Below, in pieces: positions 42,269-53,710 of a stretch of 64,000 nt of DNA. The first letter of the stretch is position 1. Each line of letters opens with the position of its first letter. A program made the position numbers and the translations under genes. The notes under the pieces are model-generated. The model searched no databases. It was not told the origin of the DNA and saw only the letters and a program-made list of their open reading frames with translations. The DNA is from Bactericera cockerelli (lineage: Eukaryota; Arthropoda; Insecta; Hemiptera; Triozidae), in contig CM044956.1 in assembly GCA_024516035.1 (NCBI GenBank), positions 30,478,217-30,542,216 on the forward strand, written 5' to 3'.

Positions 42269-42368
42269 NNNNNNNNNNNNNNNNNNNNNNNNNNNNNNNN
42301 NNNNNNNNNNNNNNNNNNNNNNNNNNNNNNNNNNNNNNNNNNNNNNNNNNNNNNNNNNNNNNNNNNNN
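42269..42368. other. Assembly gap (100 N)
   Basis: Exactly 100 N, the usual placeholder for a gap of unknown length. The truncated 5' part of laminin and the truncated 3' part of DGAT1 both face it. Confidence 0.98.
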
Positions 42369-42424
42369 ATTAACATACCGACAGACAGACACAAAGCCAA
42401 AGTTGCTCAGGAGGTTATAAAACG

Positions 42425-42535
42425 TCCAGAAATATGAAAAAAAAATTGAAATCGGAGCAAAAAATATTTTTCTTTTACAAAACGAACACAAAACTTCCGA
42501 TTTCTAATCTTAGAAATTTACGGAAGTAATACAAA
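42425..42535. repeat. Dispersed repeat, copy 2
   Basis: Contains ATTGAAATCGGAGCAAAA and CCGATTTCTAATCTTAGAAA..ACGGAAGTAATAC, as at 16255-16375, preceded by CATACCGACAGACAGACAC and GAGGTTATAAAACGTCC. Confidence 0.5.
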
Positions 42536-42912
42536 ATAATGTTCCAGAGAGATAACAATGATTTGTTTTCTTATCCAACTAAACCCATTTTATTGCCCTT
42601 TCAGTCTTCCGTGCAAGATGTTAAATATTATAAGAAGTAGGTTGATTCTAATTGGATAACAAATACCAAAACTACCTAACCTATGTTTGATAATAAATAC
42701 ATATTATAAGACTTTAAGATACATAGAAATAACTGCCGTGATTTGGAACATCACATATAACAATTCTATCAATGAACCTCTACGTCACTGCTACGATTCC
42801 TGCCCGGAGTCAACATGTGAGGCTGAATATTTGTTTTCATATTGGCTTCTGTGTAAAAAATTTCAAAACACAAATCCTCATCTTTTATATATTATGTATA
42901 GAATGACTATAC

Positions 42913-43087
42913 CGTTTTCGAATTCTGTCCGTCCGAGGGAAGTTCAACTCATAACACACAGTGGGTGCACACATAAAATAGAGAATATCAGTGAGTTTCA
43001 AATTATCAGGATATTCTACTGACTGGGGTATATCATCTGACTTCTTATCAGTAAGAATACTTTGGTCTTTCAGTTCTTTCACGTTAC
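42913..43087 (-). CDS. DGAT1: DGAT1 exon: conserved [11 protein letters not shown] segment
   Basis: 175 nt; acceptor TTCTATTTCAG, donor AAAACG/GTATAGTC. Encodes [15 protein letters not shown] and the hallmark [12 protein letters not shown]. Last recognised DGAT1 exon in the window. Confidence 0.95.
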
Positions 43088-46000
43088 CTGAAATAGAAAG
43101 ATTCATAGTTGATAATGCTTTAATTTAAATAAAAAAAAAAATAAAAAAGAGCGCACAAATAGCTCAGTGTTTAAGCACTCGCTTGCCATGGGGAAGGTCC
43201 CGAGTTCGAACCCCCGCGCCGACAAAAATTTATATTCATAATTTGGTTACAGTTCTTTGTAAGGGATACCTTCCGGTGCGCTCGTGTTGACCCAGCACCT
43301 AAATGGGAAGTATTGTGTCACTTCTCACCCATCAGAGGGCGACTACGGGATGGACAAGCTACAACACAGACCACAAGCGTCTACAGTAGCTCCTGTTTCA
43401 TGGCTACGAAATAAAAAAGGAAACACTCATCTTTTTTTTTTTAAAAAAATTGACATTTGAAGTAGAATAATAACGTTGGATTTAAACAGTAAAGACGAGA
43501 TCCCTGTCTCGCAACGTTGATTGCTCCACTCTTTTTTTTAGGATCAAATGAGATCGAACTGACTTGGCAACGCTTTAATACTTTGATGAAATTTCGCATG
43601 TAGTTGCAGGGTGTTAATCGTATGCACCCGGAATAATTTCATGAAAATCGGCCATTTTGTTCTGTAATTATACCTACAAAAATTTAAAGAAACACAACTT
43701 TCCTTATCACTCGAAAATAATTAAAAATTCCGACACTGGTGACTCACTGGTGTCCCTTCATAAATGTTTCGCGGTTCATGTGGTAAAATCAACACAATTT
43801 CAAGTCTTACCTTTCTCGAAAATTCGTGTTTACAGACGCGCGAAAACAATAAAATTTTCGACGAAAAAATACTTTTCTTACTATAAATTTTGTTTCTTCT
43901 TTCTCTAAGTCTTCGTAATCAGCAGCTCAAATTCATTGGATTTGATATGTCACAACCCCCATCTAAGATGAATAGTAAAAAAGTTAGTCCCCGTAAAAAA
44001 TTGTGATGTTCACACCAGTTTATTTTTAACAGCAGTTGAAGTTCAAAAATTCCAGTTTTCAGTTAAAATGAAGTGAAAAAAATTTCACTTCATTTTAACA
44101 AGGTAAAGTTTTCTTTTTAAAAAAAATTCAGGTGATTTTTTTTTCTTTCATATTTCGAAAAATTCTTCGAGATTATTTTAGTCTTAGAATGTCCCCTGGA
44201 ATTGATTTTGAAATATTCTATATAAAAAACTTGGACACCCTGTATAAGTTGTTATAGTGGCTTAACTTGAAGATATCTTACTTGTGGACATGCTTTGTCT
44301 TCTGTGATTGTTGTGGTTTTCTTGTATCCTTGCATGACGACACCACAGGTTAACCTGTATGTAGGACCATAGCTTGAGAAAAATGACTGAGTAGATGAAA
44401 CACACTGTACTCGCGCCCACTGAAAATAAAAATTATGTAGTAGTGCACTTAGTTTGCATGCTCTGTACTTCGGCTATTCGGGGTTTACTCATGCTTGTGA
44501 GGAAAAATTGGTGGTTATTTATATGAATGGCACCAGCGTAAAAAGAAAATGTAAAAGAAGCTCATTTTAATGCTGGCTACCAACATTTAATTTTCAAGTC
44601 TCTTGATCCATGACAAATAATTCATAATAATTATAGTGATGACCCTGATGACAATAATTAACACTTTCCGTGCCGGAGACTCATTTTGAAATTATTGCCC
44701 GGTGCCGTAGCGATATTTGGCCGGTGTTACCAAATGGTAAGACCGGCACAGGCTTGAATTTTTTTGAAGTTTTTCTTGTTCTGTGCCGGTGTTACTATTT
44801 GGTAACACTATTCCATGTAAGGTGTTACCAAAAGGTAACACCAGGGTCGAGAAGTAGATGTCCAAACGGTAATCAGTGTTACCAAACGGTAACACCATTC
44901 TTCTGAACAGGTGTTACCAAACGGTAACACCGGCACGGAAAGTGTTAAGACTAAACACATGCATGAGTTCACAGTATAAGTTTGCTCTTCAATTTTCTTT
45001 TCACTGTATTTCTTTCATGAAGTTTAGTTTTTGACTAGGTACTCTGAAGGTACTAAGAAGGAGTTTGCAGAGCTAATTAAAAGTAATATATGTATATTGT
45101 ATAATCCATTCGTAATCCCTATATAAAAAAAACACAATAATTTATTTTCAAAATAAATTTGAGGTTGAAATTGATAAACAATAAATTATGTCATACCTTT
45201 GTGGACTTGAGTCTAGATTTTCCGTATTGTTTTAAGTTGGGGAAATTAAGGGCGGAATTAATAGACGTTTTTGTAATACCTCTGTGGCGCTAAGTCACGG
45301 ATTGGGTATTGTGTAAGATAGGGAAAACCGACGCTTAGCAATGACTTGAGTTATAGACTTTGTCTTTTAGGGCGGAATTAATAGACGTTTTTGTAATACC
45401 TCTGTGGCGCTAAGTCACGGATTGCGTACTGTGTAAGATAGGGAAAACCGACACTTACCAACGACTTAAGTTATTGATGTTGTCTATTAATTCCGCCCTT
45501 AATTTCGCCTTTAATTCCTGACTCGGAACTTGTGATCCCGATTTTCTCTATTAATTTCGCCCATAGACTAAAAAATACTTACTCAAGCTGAACTTGTTTG
45601 AATAAACATGCACTGAGATCATTGGTGTCACTATAATGATCACAAGATTTAGAACTTGAAGAGTAAAACCTAGCTTTTCTGGTATCAATTCTTGAGCCAG
45701 ACCCTTCTCAATGACCAGAGCAAATATAATGGGGACAATGACATCTGGAATTGTTTAAAACAAAAAGAGTTCTTTTATTAAACAACTGACTAATTGGTTC
45801 TTTTGAGTGTTGTCCAAAATTAAACTCACAAGGTAAATAGAAAAGTTTCTTTTAGTATCAATGTATAAAACAACAAAAGTAGAAGTGTTCAGTCAGGCAG
45901 CATACATGGCGTAACGGTTGAGACTACTGCCTATAGGTATCTGTGCCCATCTCACAGACACAGAATTTGTGTGTGTGTGTGTGCAAGTGTGTCTGTGTGA

Positions 46001-49000
46001 ATCCTGCAAGAATGAGACTAAAGGGTCCCTTTATTCTCAGATGTGAATTGTTTGTGAGTACTGTAGGTGTGTGGTGTCTGCTGTAATGACTTGGCATAGC
46101 GGGTGCAGCCCAATAGTGTAATAAAAAAAGTATTTGTTTTTTTTTAATAATATAAAAGGGACATTTTGGCTGTATGGCAAATTCCCATGATAAGTAGGAT
46201 AACCAATGCAAAAAAAGGACATTTTTCTGTGACAGACCTCACTGGCTTGATCAATAAGGTAATGGACTTGTAACCTGGAGAATTAGAGATCGGTGGTTTG
46301 AGTCCCAGTTTTGGTAAAAAGTTAGCAGCATAAGTTAGAATAGTTGTGATATCACAAAAGTAACTGACACAAATTTAATAACTTTTCAGGACATTACTTC
46401 TTGTGTGCAAAAAAAAGAGTTGAAAATGTCATTTTATCCTGCTAAAGTATAGATGGGTGAATATTTCCAAACGTGGTTTTTTCAGGGCAACTTTTGTCCC
46501 ATGCCAATTTTTTTAAAATAACTAGCTGAATGTGGGGAAATCAAGTACCTAGGATATTAATATTTAGGTATTTAGAGGGTGCACTTCTGAGAAATTATTT
46601 TTTCTCTATTTTTCCCTGTTTTTTAAAAAATAGAGATAATAGGTACAAAATAGCCAGAGGAAGGACTACCAGAGGAGAGACATTTTGACTATAACTCTAA
46701 CTTTTAAGTGCAATATTAAAAGAAAAATATTAATATTGTTTTCGAAATGGAGAAATAATCTGCAAATAAAATAGAAACATCTCATTATATTTTTTTAAAG
46801 TAAAATAAATCTTTTCTTTTTACTTGCCAGAGGAAAGACAAGCTCTTCTGTGACGCACTTACGCACAACCTTACTTCCTGAAAATCTTCAAACAACCAAA
46901 ACATCGAACAAAACTAACGTGGAAATTAGAATCACAAGAGAGGTAGGAGACGATTCCCCTCCTTTCATAGAGTGACGTTACTTTCCCCTCTTTTGAAAAC
47001 GACAAAAAGTGGCTTGCCAGAGGAAGGACAAAAAGTATGGGGACACACTTTAAAGTCAAAAATAGAAATAATTGAAATGGTAATTAATAAAATAAAATTC
47101 AATGTTAAGTAGTTGTCTTCTTGGCTTTTGAAAAAATTATATTTTAATTTAATTATTTAAAAAGGAATTGAGCTATTATAAATTTAAACAATCTAAAACA
47201 AGCTGGGGACAGGCCAGAGGACGGACATTTGCTGATATCATGTACTTATTTTTTATATAAATAATAATAAAAAAAAATGTTTTATGTACTTTCAAGTTAA
47301 AGCTAATGTGTTCTCTTCATTTCACTAGTGGATTCCTTTATTTTTTCCTTACCGATTTGTTTTTATTCAATTGGGACATCAAAAAACCACGTTTGGAAAT
47401 ATTCACCCAGATATATCCTACGAAAATGTATACTTACATGTTAAGAGATACAAGGATGGATGTTCTGCTCCTCCTTCTTGTCTTCCAGTGAGAACTATCA
47501 ACCATTGTTCTGGATCCACACGTATTCCATACCTAAACACATTGAGGTAAATCTTTTACATATAGCTATTGAGAAATATGTACACCAAGTTGGTGACCCT
47601 GGCTTCAAATATCAGGAGAATCATATTTTTTAGGATGTGTATTTTGAATGGTATGGTGTCCACTCTCACCTTGCACCTCAAGAGGAAAAATGATAATCTT
47701 TGATGTGAGCAGAACAGTGGTGGAATTGTGCCATTATGGGTGATTTAAAATTGAATTCTGCACCAAAATTCCTTTATTACATATTGACTAATGTTGAGAT
47801 ATGCATAATTTATATTATATGATTGAATACATTTTTTTAAACAGAAAACAATATTTAATTTAATTTTTTCAAGGTCTATGTATTATATTTGACAGAATCT
47901 AAGATTTTCAATAATTTGTTTGCTTTAAAATAATAATATGTAGATCCTCATGTGTGTAATGGACAGCTAACTTACTTTATTAAATTTTCCAAGAATAGCC
48001 TCATTCCACCCATAAACAAGAGTAAAAATGCCCAGTTTACAAAACCAGTAAAATCACCAAATCCTGAAGACCATGAGAATAGAGAATCCCTGTGTTTGTG
48101 ACATCTGAAACAAGTAAGTTAGTCAAGAGATGTTTTACAATTTACAACAAGGTTAGGAAACATTGAAAATTGACAAATCTACATGTACCTATAGGTATTT
48201 AAAATTAAATAAAAAATAAATGATTACTGGCAAAACACATGGTATCTAGTCATGACAGTTTTAAAACCATAATTTTGGTGTCAAAATTCTGACCCCACTG
48301 AATCTTGGTCACTCAGCTGCCAGCAAGCCATATAAAAATACTTTCACAGAAGAATGAGTCTCCATGAACTGTTTTTTACAATAGTTTTTACTGAAGACTA
48401 TGAGGATATTAAAAGTAAAAAGAGCAGCCCAAACATGACTTTTGATAGCATTAATTAATAACACCTCCTCTTCTTGTATTCTTGATGTATAATATCTTGA
48501 ACATACATGCAAGCCACATAATTGTGCTACCCACTTAGTGATGGTGGCATCTCACCAAAGAACAAGTCTCCATGAAAAGTTTTGTAACTGGTCTCAAGTT
48601 GTTAATAATTTTCTGAGGACTATGAAGATAACAGAACAAGAGCAGACCAAACAATCTTTTAATGGCATTAATAAACATGCATATTTTGTATTCACTTACG
48701 GTCTGTCAGGTTGGTATCTCCTTTTTTTGTATTCTTGACGCTGAATATCTTCAACAACTGCTGCACTTTTTGCTCTCTGCAGTCTTTTATGAGGTTCTTC
48801 TGTCATTCTTGTAAATGTGTTTATAACATGTATTTAGGAGATGAGTGCTGAGTAACTAATGGGAAACATAAAGCAAACACAAAACCAGTTTAAAAATAAA
48901 TTCCCTAAATTTGAGATTATTATATAAATACCTGAATTGACACACTAAAAGAACTAACTTTCTACAGAACACAATAGGACAACAAAAAATATACTTATCT

Positions 49001-50301
49001 CTTCAATGATAAAAGTAACCTTTCCTGACTTTTTGAGTCCCAAGTGTTAAAATTGACCTTTAAAATTAGAATGCACATTAAACTCATTAGATTACCAACA
49101 GAACTACTAGTTAAGTGCTAACACTACTAACCACCTGGTTCTGTCGGTAATTAGATTTTAATTAACTAGACATGTATGATTAATGAGAAAACATGATAAC
49201 AAGAGAGCGGGCTGTAAAAACAGATCAGTCTATAATAAAGTACCTGTGGACTCTGTGGAGGTGGAGAGTGGAGCTTCACTGCTTTTGTTCACAACTACCT
49301 ACCTAAATTTAAAAATTTCCTCTTTTTAAATTCTCTTATCACAACATTTTATGATTACAAAAAATGGGGCCAATCAAAATCCGATGTGATAACACAAGGA
49401 GGTAGAGACAAGTGGAATACAATCAGAAAATGCAGCAAATTCCTGTTTGATAAAATCTGGCGCGAATTTAAAAATACAACATATTCCCAAAGGGAGAAAA
49501 GCGGAACCATCAAAAAATACTTTACTTTCGATTGAAGAGCTCTTTGGTTTTCAAGTCTTTTCAAAAATCTCAATGCAACCAAATCTCAACTTGCCATAAA
49601 TTAATGTTCTCACACATTACCCCCTGACCATAATTAATTACCTCACAATAAACATCAGAAGATCTGAGGTCGGCCTCGACTAAAACACCGTGTACAACAT
49701 GTACATAATATTCAAAACTGCTGTAACCACATGGGTACAACAAATAAAAAAATACAGGTGATGATTCTATTAAATTCAAAGAGGTCGTGACAACGAAACT
49801 TGTCCTACATCTACAGATAGGCAATAAATTGTCAATTTAAACAATATTACTTTTACGAGACCGAGATGGGTGTGGAAACGCTGAGAGGATATCGGACGTT
49901 AGATACGGGCCAGTCAGGTCATGATCTCAACGTTCCTCGCCAGCTCATCACCAACTCAGTCGGCTTATTGTAGGCAAATGATCATTCTAGGGCCGTAATC
50001 TTGATAAAATTTGGTCAGTTATTTGTTCGACCATTTTTATGCGTGATGTAAATAAGGAATAAAAACCTGCAATCACAAATATCGATTTTATTGCCAGCAG
50101 TCTTGTTTATGGAAGGTGAAGGCCAATACGGAAACGAAATAACGAAACACAAGACGTATCCTAGGTGCGAATATGTAATTACTTTGTTTTCACCACCTCT
50201 TTAGTCGCTAGCTCATCATTACAATACACCACATCATTTGCCCGAGTAACAAATTTCTTCTTGTAATGCCGCCTGGTGATCGGACCACCAGAAATGCTCA
50301 T
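42913..50301 (-). CDS. DGAT1: Diacylglycerol O-acyltransferase 1 (partial, N-terminal half)
   Basis: ER multi-pass enzyme of the MBOAT family that makes triacylglycerol from diacylglycerol and acyl-CoA (fly midway). Exons 5' to 3': 50301-50183 (probable), 48807-48700, 48104-47976, 47532-47438, 45744-45583, 44419-44282, 43087-42913; all GT-AG, phases agree, about 308 codons. Family signatures: [12 protein letters not shown] and [15 protein letters not shown], several hydrophobic membrane helices, then [19 protein letters not shown] and [15 protein letters not shown]. The last of these is the highly conserved DGAT1 segment before the catalytic half. The remaining ~200 residues, including the MBOAT asparagine/histidine region, are not found before the N gap, and laminin lies beyond it. 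The gene is therefore incomplete through assembly or truly broken; assembly is more likely. Confidence 0.93.
43147..43420 (+). repeat. tRNA-derived SINE, family 4
   Basis: Head GCGCACAAATAGCTCAG with A box, GGTCCCGAGTTCGAACC B box and a GCC-type anticodon-loop region, followed by about 200 bp of tail. Sits in a DGAT1 intron. Confidence 0.65.
43421..44281. other. DGAT1 intron sequence with a perfect hairpin
   Basis: No gene seen. GTTAAAATGAAGTGAAA and its complement form a perfect inverted repeat at 44063-44100. GATGTTCACACCAG(T/C)TTATTTTT is shared with 7823-7850. An end-like GGACACCCTGTATA lies near 44232. Confidence 0.4.
44282..44419 (-). CDS. DGAT1: DGAT1 exon: membrane helix and cytosolic loop
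   Basis: 138 nt; acceptor TTTATTTTCAG, donor CACAA/GTAAGATA. Encodes [19 protein letters not shown] and a basic loop [16 protein letters not shown]. Confidence 0.92.
44662..44944. mobile_element. TTAA-flanked MITE with five internal palindromes
   Basis: 283 bp between TTAA at 44658-44661 and 44945-44948; ends CACTTTCCGTGCCGG and its complement, pattern of piggyBac-type MITEs. Five copies of GGTGTTACC-N4-GGTAACACC or close variants fill the interior. Confidence 0.82.
45238..45510. mobile_element. GGGCGGAATTAATAGAC MITE with internal duplication
   Basis: Inverted ends GGGGAAATTAAGGGCGG and CCGCCCTTAATTTCGCC. The left ~119 bp is duplicated inside (again from about 45369). Related copies at 33983-34100 and 54511-54632. 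Exact boundaries are uncertain. Confidence 0.65.
45583..45744 (-). CDS. DGAT1: DGAT1 exon: two membrane helices
   Basis: 162 nt; acceptor ACAATTCCAG, donor GCTTGA/GTAAGTAT. Hydrophobic [17 protein letters not shown] and [17 protein letters not shown]. Confidence 0.9.
45893..45981 (+). repeat. SINE family 1 fragment and TG microsatellite
   Basis: CATGGCGTAACGGTTGAGAC joins directly to SINE tail sequence (CCATCTCACAGACACAGAAT) and (TG)7 at 45967-45981. Confidence 0.5.
46229..46392 (+). repeat. tRNA-derived SINE, family 2
   Basis: GGCTTGATCAATAAGGTAAT .. GATCGGTGGTTTGAGTC .. TTGTGATATCACAAAAGTAA tail. Confidence 0.65.
46455..47408. mobile_element. 954-bp terminal-inverted-repeat element in a DGAT1 intron
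   Basis: 28-bp perfect inverted ends starting GGGTGAATATTTCCAAACG, flanked by AGAT on both sides (46451-46454, 47409-47412). Four copies of GCCAGAGGA(A/C)(G/A)GAC occur inside (near 46650, 46828, 47015, 47212). No transposase. Confidence 0.78.
47438..47532 (-). CDS. DGAT1: DGAT1 exon: YGIRVDP segment
   Basis: 95 nt; acceptor ATGTGTTTAG, donor AACAT/GTAAGTATAC. Encodes [17 protein letters not shown] 954-bp transposon ends 29 nt beyond the donor. Confidence 0.92.
47976..48104 (-). CDS. DGAT1: DGAT1 exon: first membrane helix
   Basis: 129 nt; acceptor TTGTTTCAG, donor ATAAA/GTAAGTTAG. Encodes [37 protein letters not shown]. Confidence 0.94.
48309..48512 (-). pseudogene. Decayed duplicate of a DGAT1 exon and its donor-side intron
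   Basis: Aligns with 48535-48760: [14 protein letters not shown] here versus [14 protein letters not shown] in the live exon, and flanking AAGTCTCCATGA and AGGACTATGA-GATA motifs in the same order. The donor is lost and a stop follows, so it is not a usable exon. Confidence 0.65.
48700..48807 (-). CDS. DGAT1: DGAT1 exon: cytosolic N-terminal region
   Basis: 108 nt; acceptor ATTTACAAG (weak), donor AGACC/GTAAGTG. Contains an ATG at 48806 ([18 protein letters not shown]) that could itself be the start; it is in frame with the exon at 50183-50301. A decayed duplicate of this exon lies at 48309-48512. Confidence 0.8.
48808..50182. other. DGAT1 first intron (if the 50.2-kb exon is real)
   Basis: AT-rich, no repeat family or gene recognised. 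Confidence 0.4.
50183..50301 (-). CDS. DGAT1: Probable first coding exon of DGAT1
   Basis: ATG at 50301 opens 39 codons ([17 protein letters not shown] ... [10 protein letters not shown]) to a usable donor AACAAA/GTAATTAC. Phase 2 joins exactly to the next exon, completing a Lys codon before its ATG. The N-terminus of DGAT1 is not conserved, so the sequence itself gives no family match; the call rests on frame, phase and position. Confidence 0.5.
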
Positions 50302-50507
50302 AAACTGACATATTTATACATCATTTGGAGTACCTAAAATAATTAATAAAATAGATTTTTAGTGGATTCGTAGTATTCCACTGAGCACTAGCCCCCCAGG
50401 ATGTTCCTTGCGCTCATGACTTTTTTGGTTCACCGAAGTTATCTTTTGTTTGGGATGGCCTATTTTTAAATTTAGAGGTAAGAATTGTAAATAGAAATAA
50501 TAGTCAC

Positions 50508-50720
50508 CGTGTCAGAGTGAGTTAGCGCGCTAGGCATTGCACGCATGGTGACCTGGGTTCGATTCCCAGCGGGGCAGGAATTTTTCTGCTCTGTTCTTAG
50601 ATGTTCGGGGTCCACTCATACTTCGTGAGGAAAAATGAGTAGTTACTTGTATGAGTAACGACCAGTGGCGGCATTACCAGAGTAAAAAGAAATGAATGTA
50701 ATAGAATAATTCGAAAAGTA
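50508..50720 (+). repeat. tRNA-derived SINE, family 3
   Basis: GTCAGAGTGAGTTAGCGCG, GGTGACCTGGGTTCGATTCC, then GGGGTCCACTCATAC and a GGAAAAATGAGTAGTTAC tail. Inverted copy at 57650-57916; tail fragments near 1440-1545 and 44455-44560 and inside the 1.84-kb fold-back elements. Confidence 0.75.
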
Positions 50721-53710
50721 AAGGAGGCTCTTAGTAATGCTGCGCTACCCACAAAAGTTGTGAAGAGGCTTTGTGCTTCACCACAAATAAAATCATACAT
50801 ACATAGAAATATATTTTCAACAACATTTCGAGATTCGAGTTGTCGTATATAAGTTCCGGGCGCAAGAAGAAATCCTCGTCTCTAGGTAAAAGCGCAAAAA
50901 GTATTATCCGGTCGATTGCGGGTGAACGGCCTCAACCAAATTTTATTTTAAGCAAATGTTTGAACACGCAATTTCACTGACCTAAAAAAGTCAGGAATAA
51001 TTTTTCCTTTTAGATCAATTTTTTTATACCAAAATGACGAATAACCAAACAAATCAAGTGCCAAAAATTTGAGGTTTTTCGAATTTCCGGTTTTGGCAAA
51101 GTTGAAATTCGTGATCAGTGAACCTAAAATCATATGGGTACCAAAATGTAAAAAAAAACGCATAAACATTCCTACGGAGGGTCTTTCTTTCTAATTTGCT
51201 TAGGTAAACTAATTATAGAGTACTACTCTATAATTATAGTGAATTAATATTATAGTTGGCCTATCAAAAGGAGAATAGACGCACAGTCGAGATGATATAC
51301 AATACGACAAAATAATCTAATGTAGTGAGTTTTCTTTTGTAACCTCTTAGAAAACTCGTATCTTTGTAAACCCTTACCTATATCAAGTCAAAGTAAGTAG
51401 TAAGTAACAAGAGAGTCTTTCTTTTTTTACAATAGTAAAATATTATGTACAGCTATATTTTAGATTAAATACAATGTATGATTAACAAAGAACTATACAG
51501 AGTGATGAATTGATGATTTAATACTTGTGCCATGTTAAATTTATACGTAAAAACAGTTTTTTTAGCCTCAAAAGTCAACAATAGTTATTTACGTGGTGCA
51601 AAAAAGGGAAACATTGGCACTGGTTTAAAAGTTCCTGCACTTGGCACTTACAGTTCAAAACACACTAGAGAAATGAGTTTTCAATTCCTTATTAAAAAAG
51701 AAGCAAAAATCGCATTTAGGTTTTTTCGTATGAATGAAAAGACCTTTACTGAATTTTTTCTTAGAAACAATTCACCTAGTTCCTCAATTTCTGTTGTGGT
51801 CTTCACTGGGTAGTGCTCTTATGATATTTTCTCTTCTATTGCACAAAAGGTGATAAGGTTCAGTAGAAAATCAGATTGTCCCGAAAAAGTACACGTGGAA
51901 TAGGATTTAATTTCTCATAAAGTACATACATAATAAATATGAAATTTCATTCCTCTGGCGGGTTTTCAGTTCTGGCACTTAGAATCCAGCGCCAATTGAT
52001 TTCTCGATTCTCGAGTCAAATATCACCCATTTCCTCTTCTTGCAAAAATCTGTTTTTACGTGTATTTTTCCTGTGGCACAAATTCACCCTGTATAGGTAT
52101 GATACTGGTTTAGAAAATCATCATCATAAAAGTTAACAAGAGAACCTACATAAACAATAATCCAGTTAAACAAGCAAATAGAGGAGCCACCAGTGTTGGA
52201 ATACATTATAATGACTATCAGTTTACTTCCGATAAGTTTCTAATATAAAAAACCGGAGGGAGGTTGTGTTCGTTTTTTTTCTCACATTTCTGGACGTTTC
52301 ATAACCTCCTGAGCAACTTTGGTTGTGTCAGACTGTCGGTCTATTAAATTCATTCCTTGTAACGCACAAAGTTGACTGCTTATATTTGCTCAAGTGACTG
52401 GACTACTAGTAAAAAATGAAGTAAATCAAGCTGTCTCAATAATAAGTTTAGTAGGGGTACTGCAATCAAGCATTGTGTAGTACCTGTTATGTATTAAAAT
52501 TGTACATATTATTATAACAATACAATACAATGGGTATTAATGTATTACATTAAATACAAAACAAACATTACATGAAATCAGAAAACTTATCATTATATCT
52601 AGGTACTAAATTCATCACACATATTAAAGCAGTCCCTTGTTTTTCCTCTCAACAATCAATCTTTCCTCTGGGACTACGTCCAAAATGAACTGATTTGATT
52701 CTTCTTCTTTTTTCCATCAAAATTATTTTTATTAAAAAATTATAGTTGGCTTTTTTTTAAATGATTATTGTTTTAAAGAGAGGCTTGCTGTGTGTTTAGT
52801 TTGAATATTTTATACCTACATTTATAGTAGCAATTAAATCATTCTCAAAACAATTAATTTAACATTGTTTGGGGGATGGATCAAACAAGGTTTGTGGTAG
52901 AAATAGTAGATAACTAAGATATTCCTGAGTAGACAGGAATAAAAAATATCTCAATAATATAGTTCAAAGATGTTAAATACATGTCAAACATGTAGTTTCA
53001 AAAAGATACCAGAGTCAAAAGCATTTAAATATGTGCAATATTTACAGTAGATGTTATGAAATGCAGGTTTAATTTAACCAAGAGCCAGTTTAATTTTACT
53101 GTTAATGTCACAGTATTGCTCTACAGTAATTTTCTGGTACAATTACTGATGCTTCAGCTTAAAAGTAGGTCCTTGATCATTATTGTGAGGACTCAAATCT
53201 AAAATGTGGATCAAACCATACAAGAGCAATTTTGAGAGAAGTCTCAGAGTTTGTTTGATTACAAGAGAAATCTAAATATATCTCAAGTGCTAAATTATTG
53301 CAACACCTCTTTTTTCTGACTAAAAATGGATGTGTAACAAACTATAAAGGTGTTAAAAATCGGGTAAATAAACTAGAGTGAATCATACAAGACATTTTTT
53401 TACAAAAGGATAGGTCGAGGTATTAATCTGTACTTCAGATATACGAAAATCTAGATTGAACAAATCCTTAGCTCAAGAGTTAGCTTTCAGTCAACTCCTT
53501 AATTGTTCATAAAATATAAATTTCTCCAAATTATTATTATTTCTATACTCAAGATAGTCTTTTATGCTGATTACACATAAGATCACACTGTTATTAGTAC
53601 TCCATGTGCCATTACACCCATGACATCACACAGCAGAAGTGATATTGTCTGATACTTGTACCATATTATTTCACCATACTAGTAAAACATCACTGGGTCA
53701 ATGAAGAATG
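50721..53710. other. Intergenic region between DGAT1 and RBM39
   Basis: No convincing gene. It holds a palindrome TATAATTATAGAGTACTAC (about 51207-51240), a CACCCTGTATA end near 52086, and an inverted copy of the dispersed repeat at 52205-52350. The right ~1 kb is probably RBM39 3' UTR, with a minus-strand AATAAA at 52728-52733 as one candidate poly(A) signal. Confidence 0.4.
52205..52350 (-). repeat. Dispersed repeat, copy 3 (inverted)
   Basis: TTACTTCCGATAAGTTTC..GGACGTTTCATAACCTCCTG..CTGTCGGTCTATTA, the inverse of 42369-42535. Confidence 0.55.

Noticed and set aside
42225..42491. 88-codon ORF spanning the N gap
   Set aside because: It exists only because N was translated as X.
43147..43216. 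tRNA-Gly gene
   Set aside because: Close to a full tRNA shape, but it continues into a SINE tail and the D arm is irregular.
45250..45498. TTAA-flanked (piggyBac-type) classification of the GGGCGGAATT MITE
   Set aside because: Similarity continues outward past the TTAA on both sides (GGGGAAA/GGCGAAA), so TTAA lies inside the terminal repeat rather than being the target duplication.
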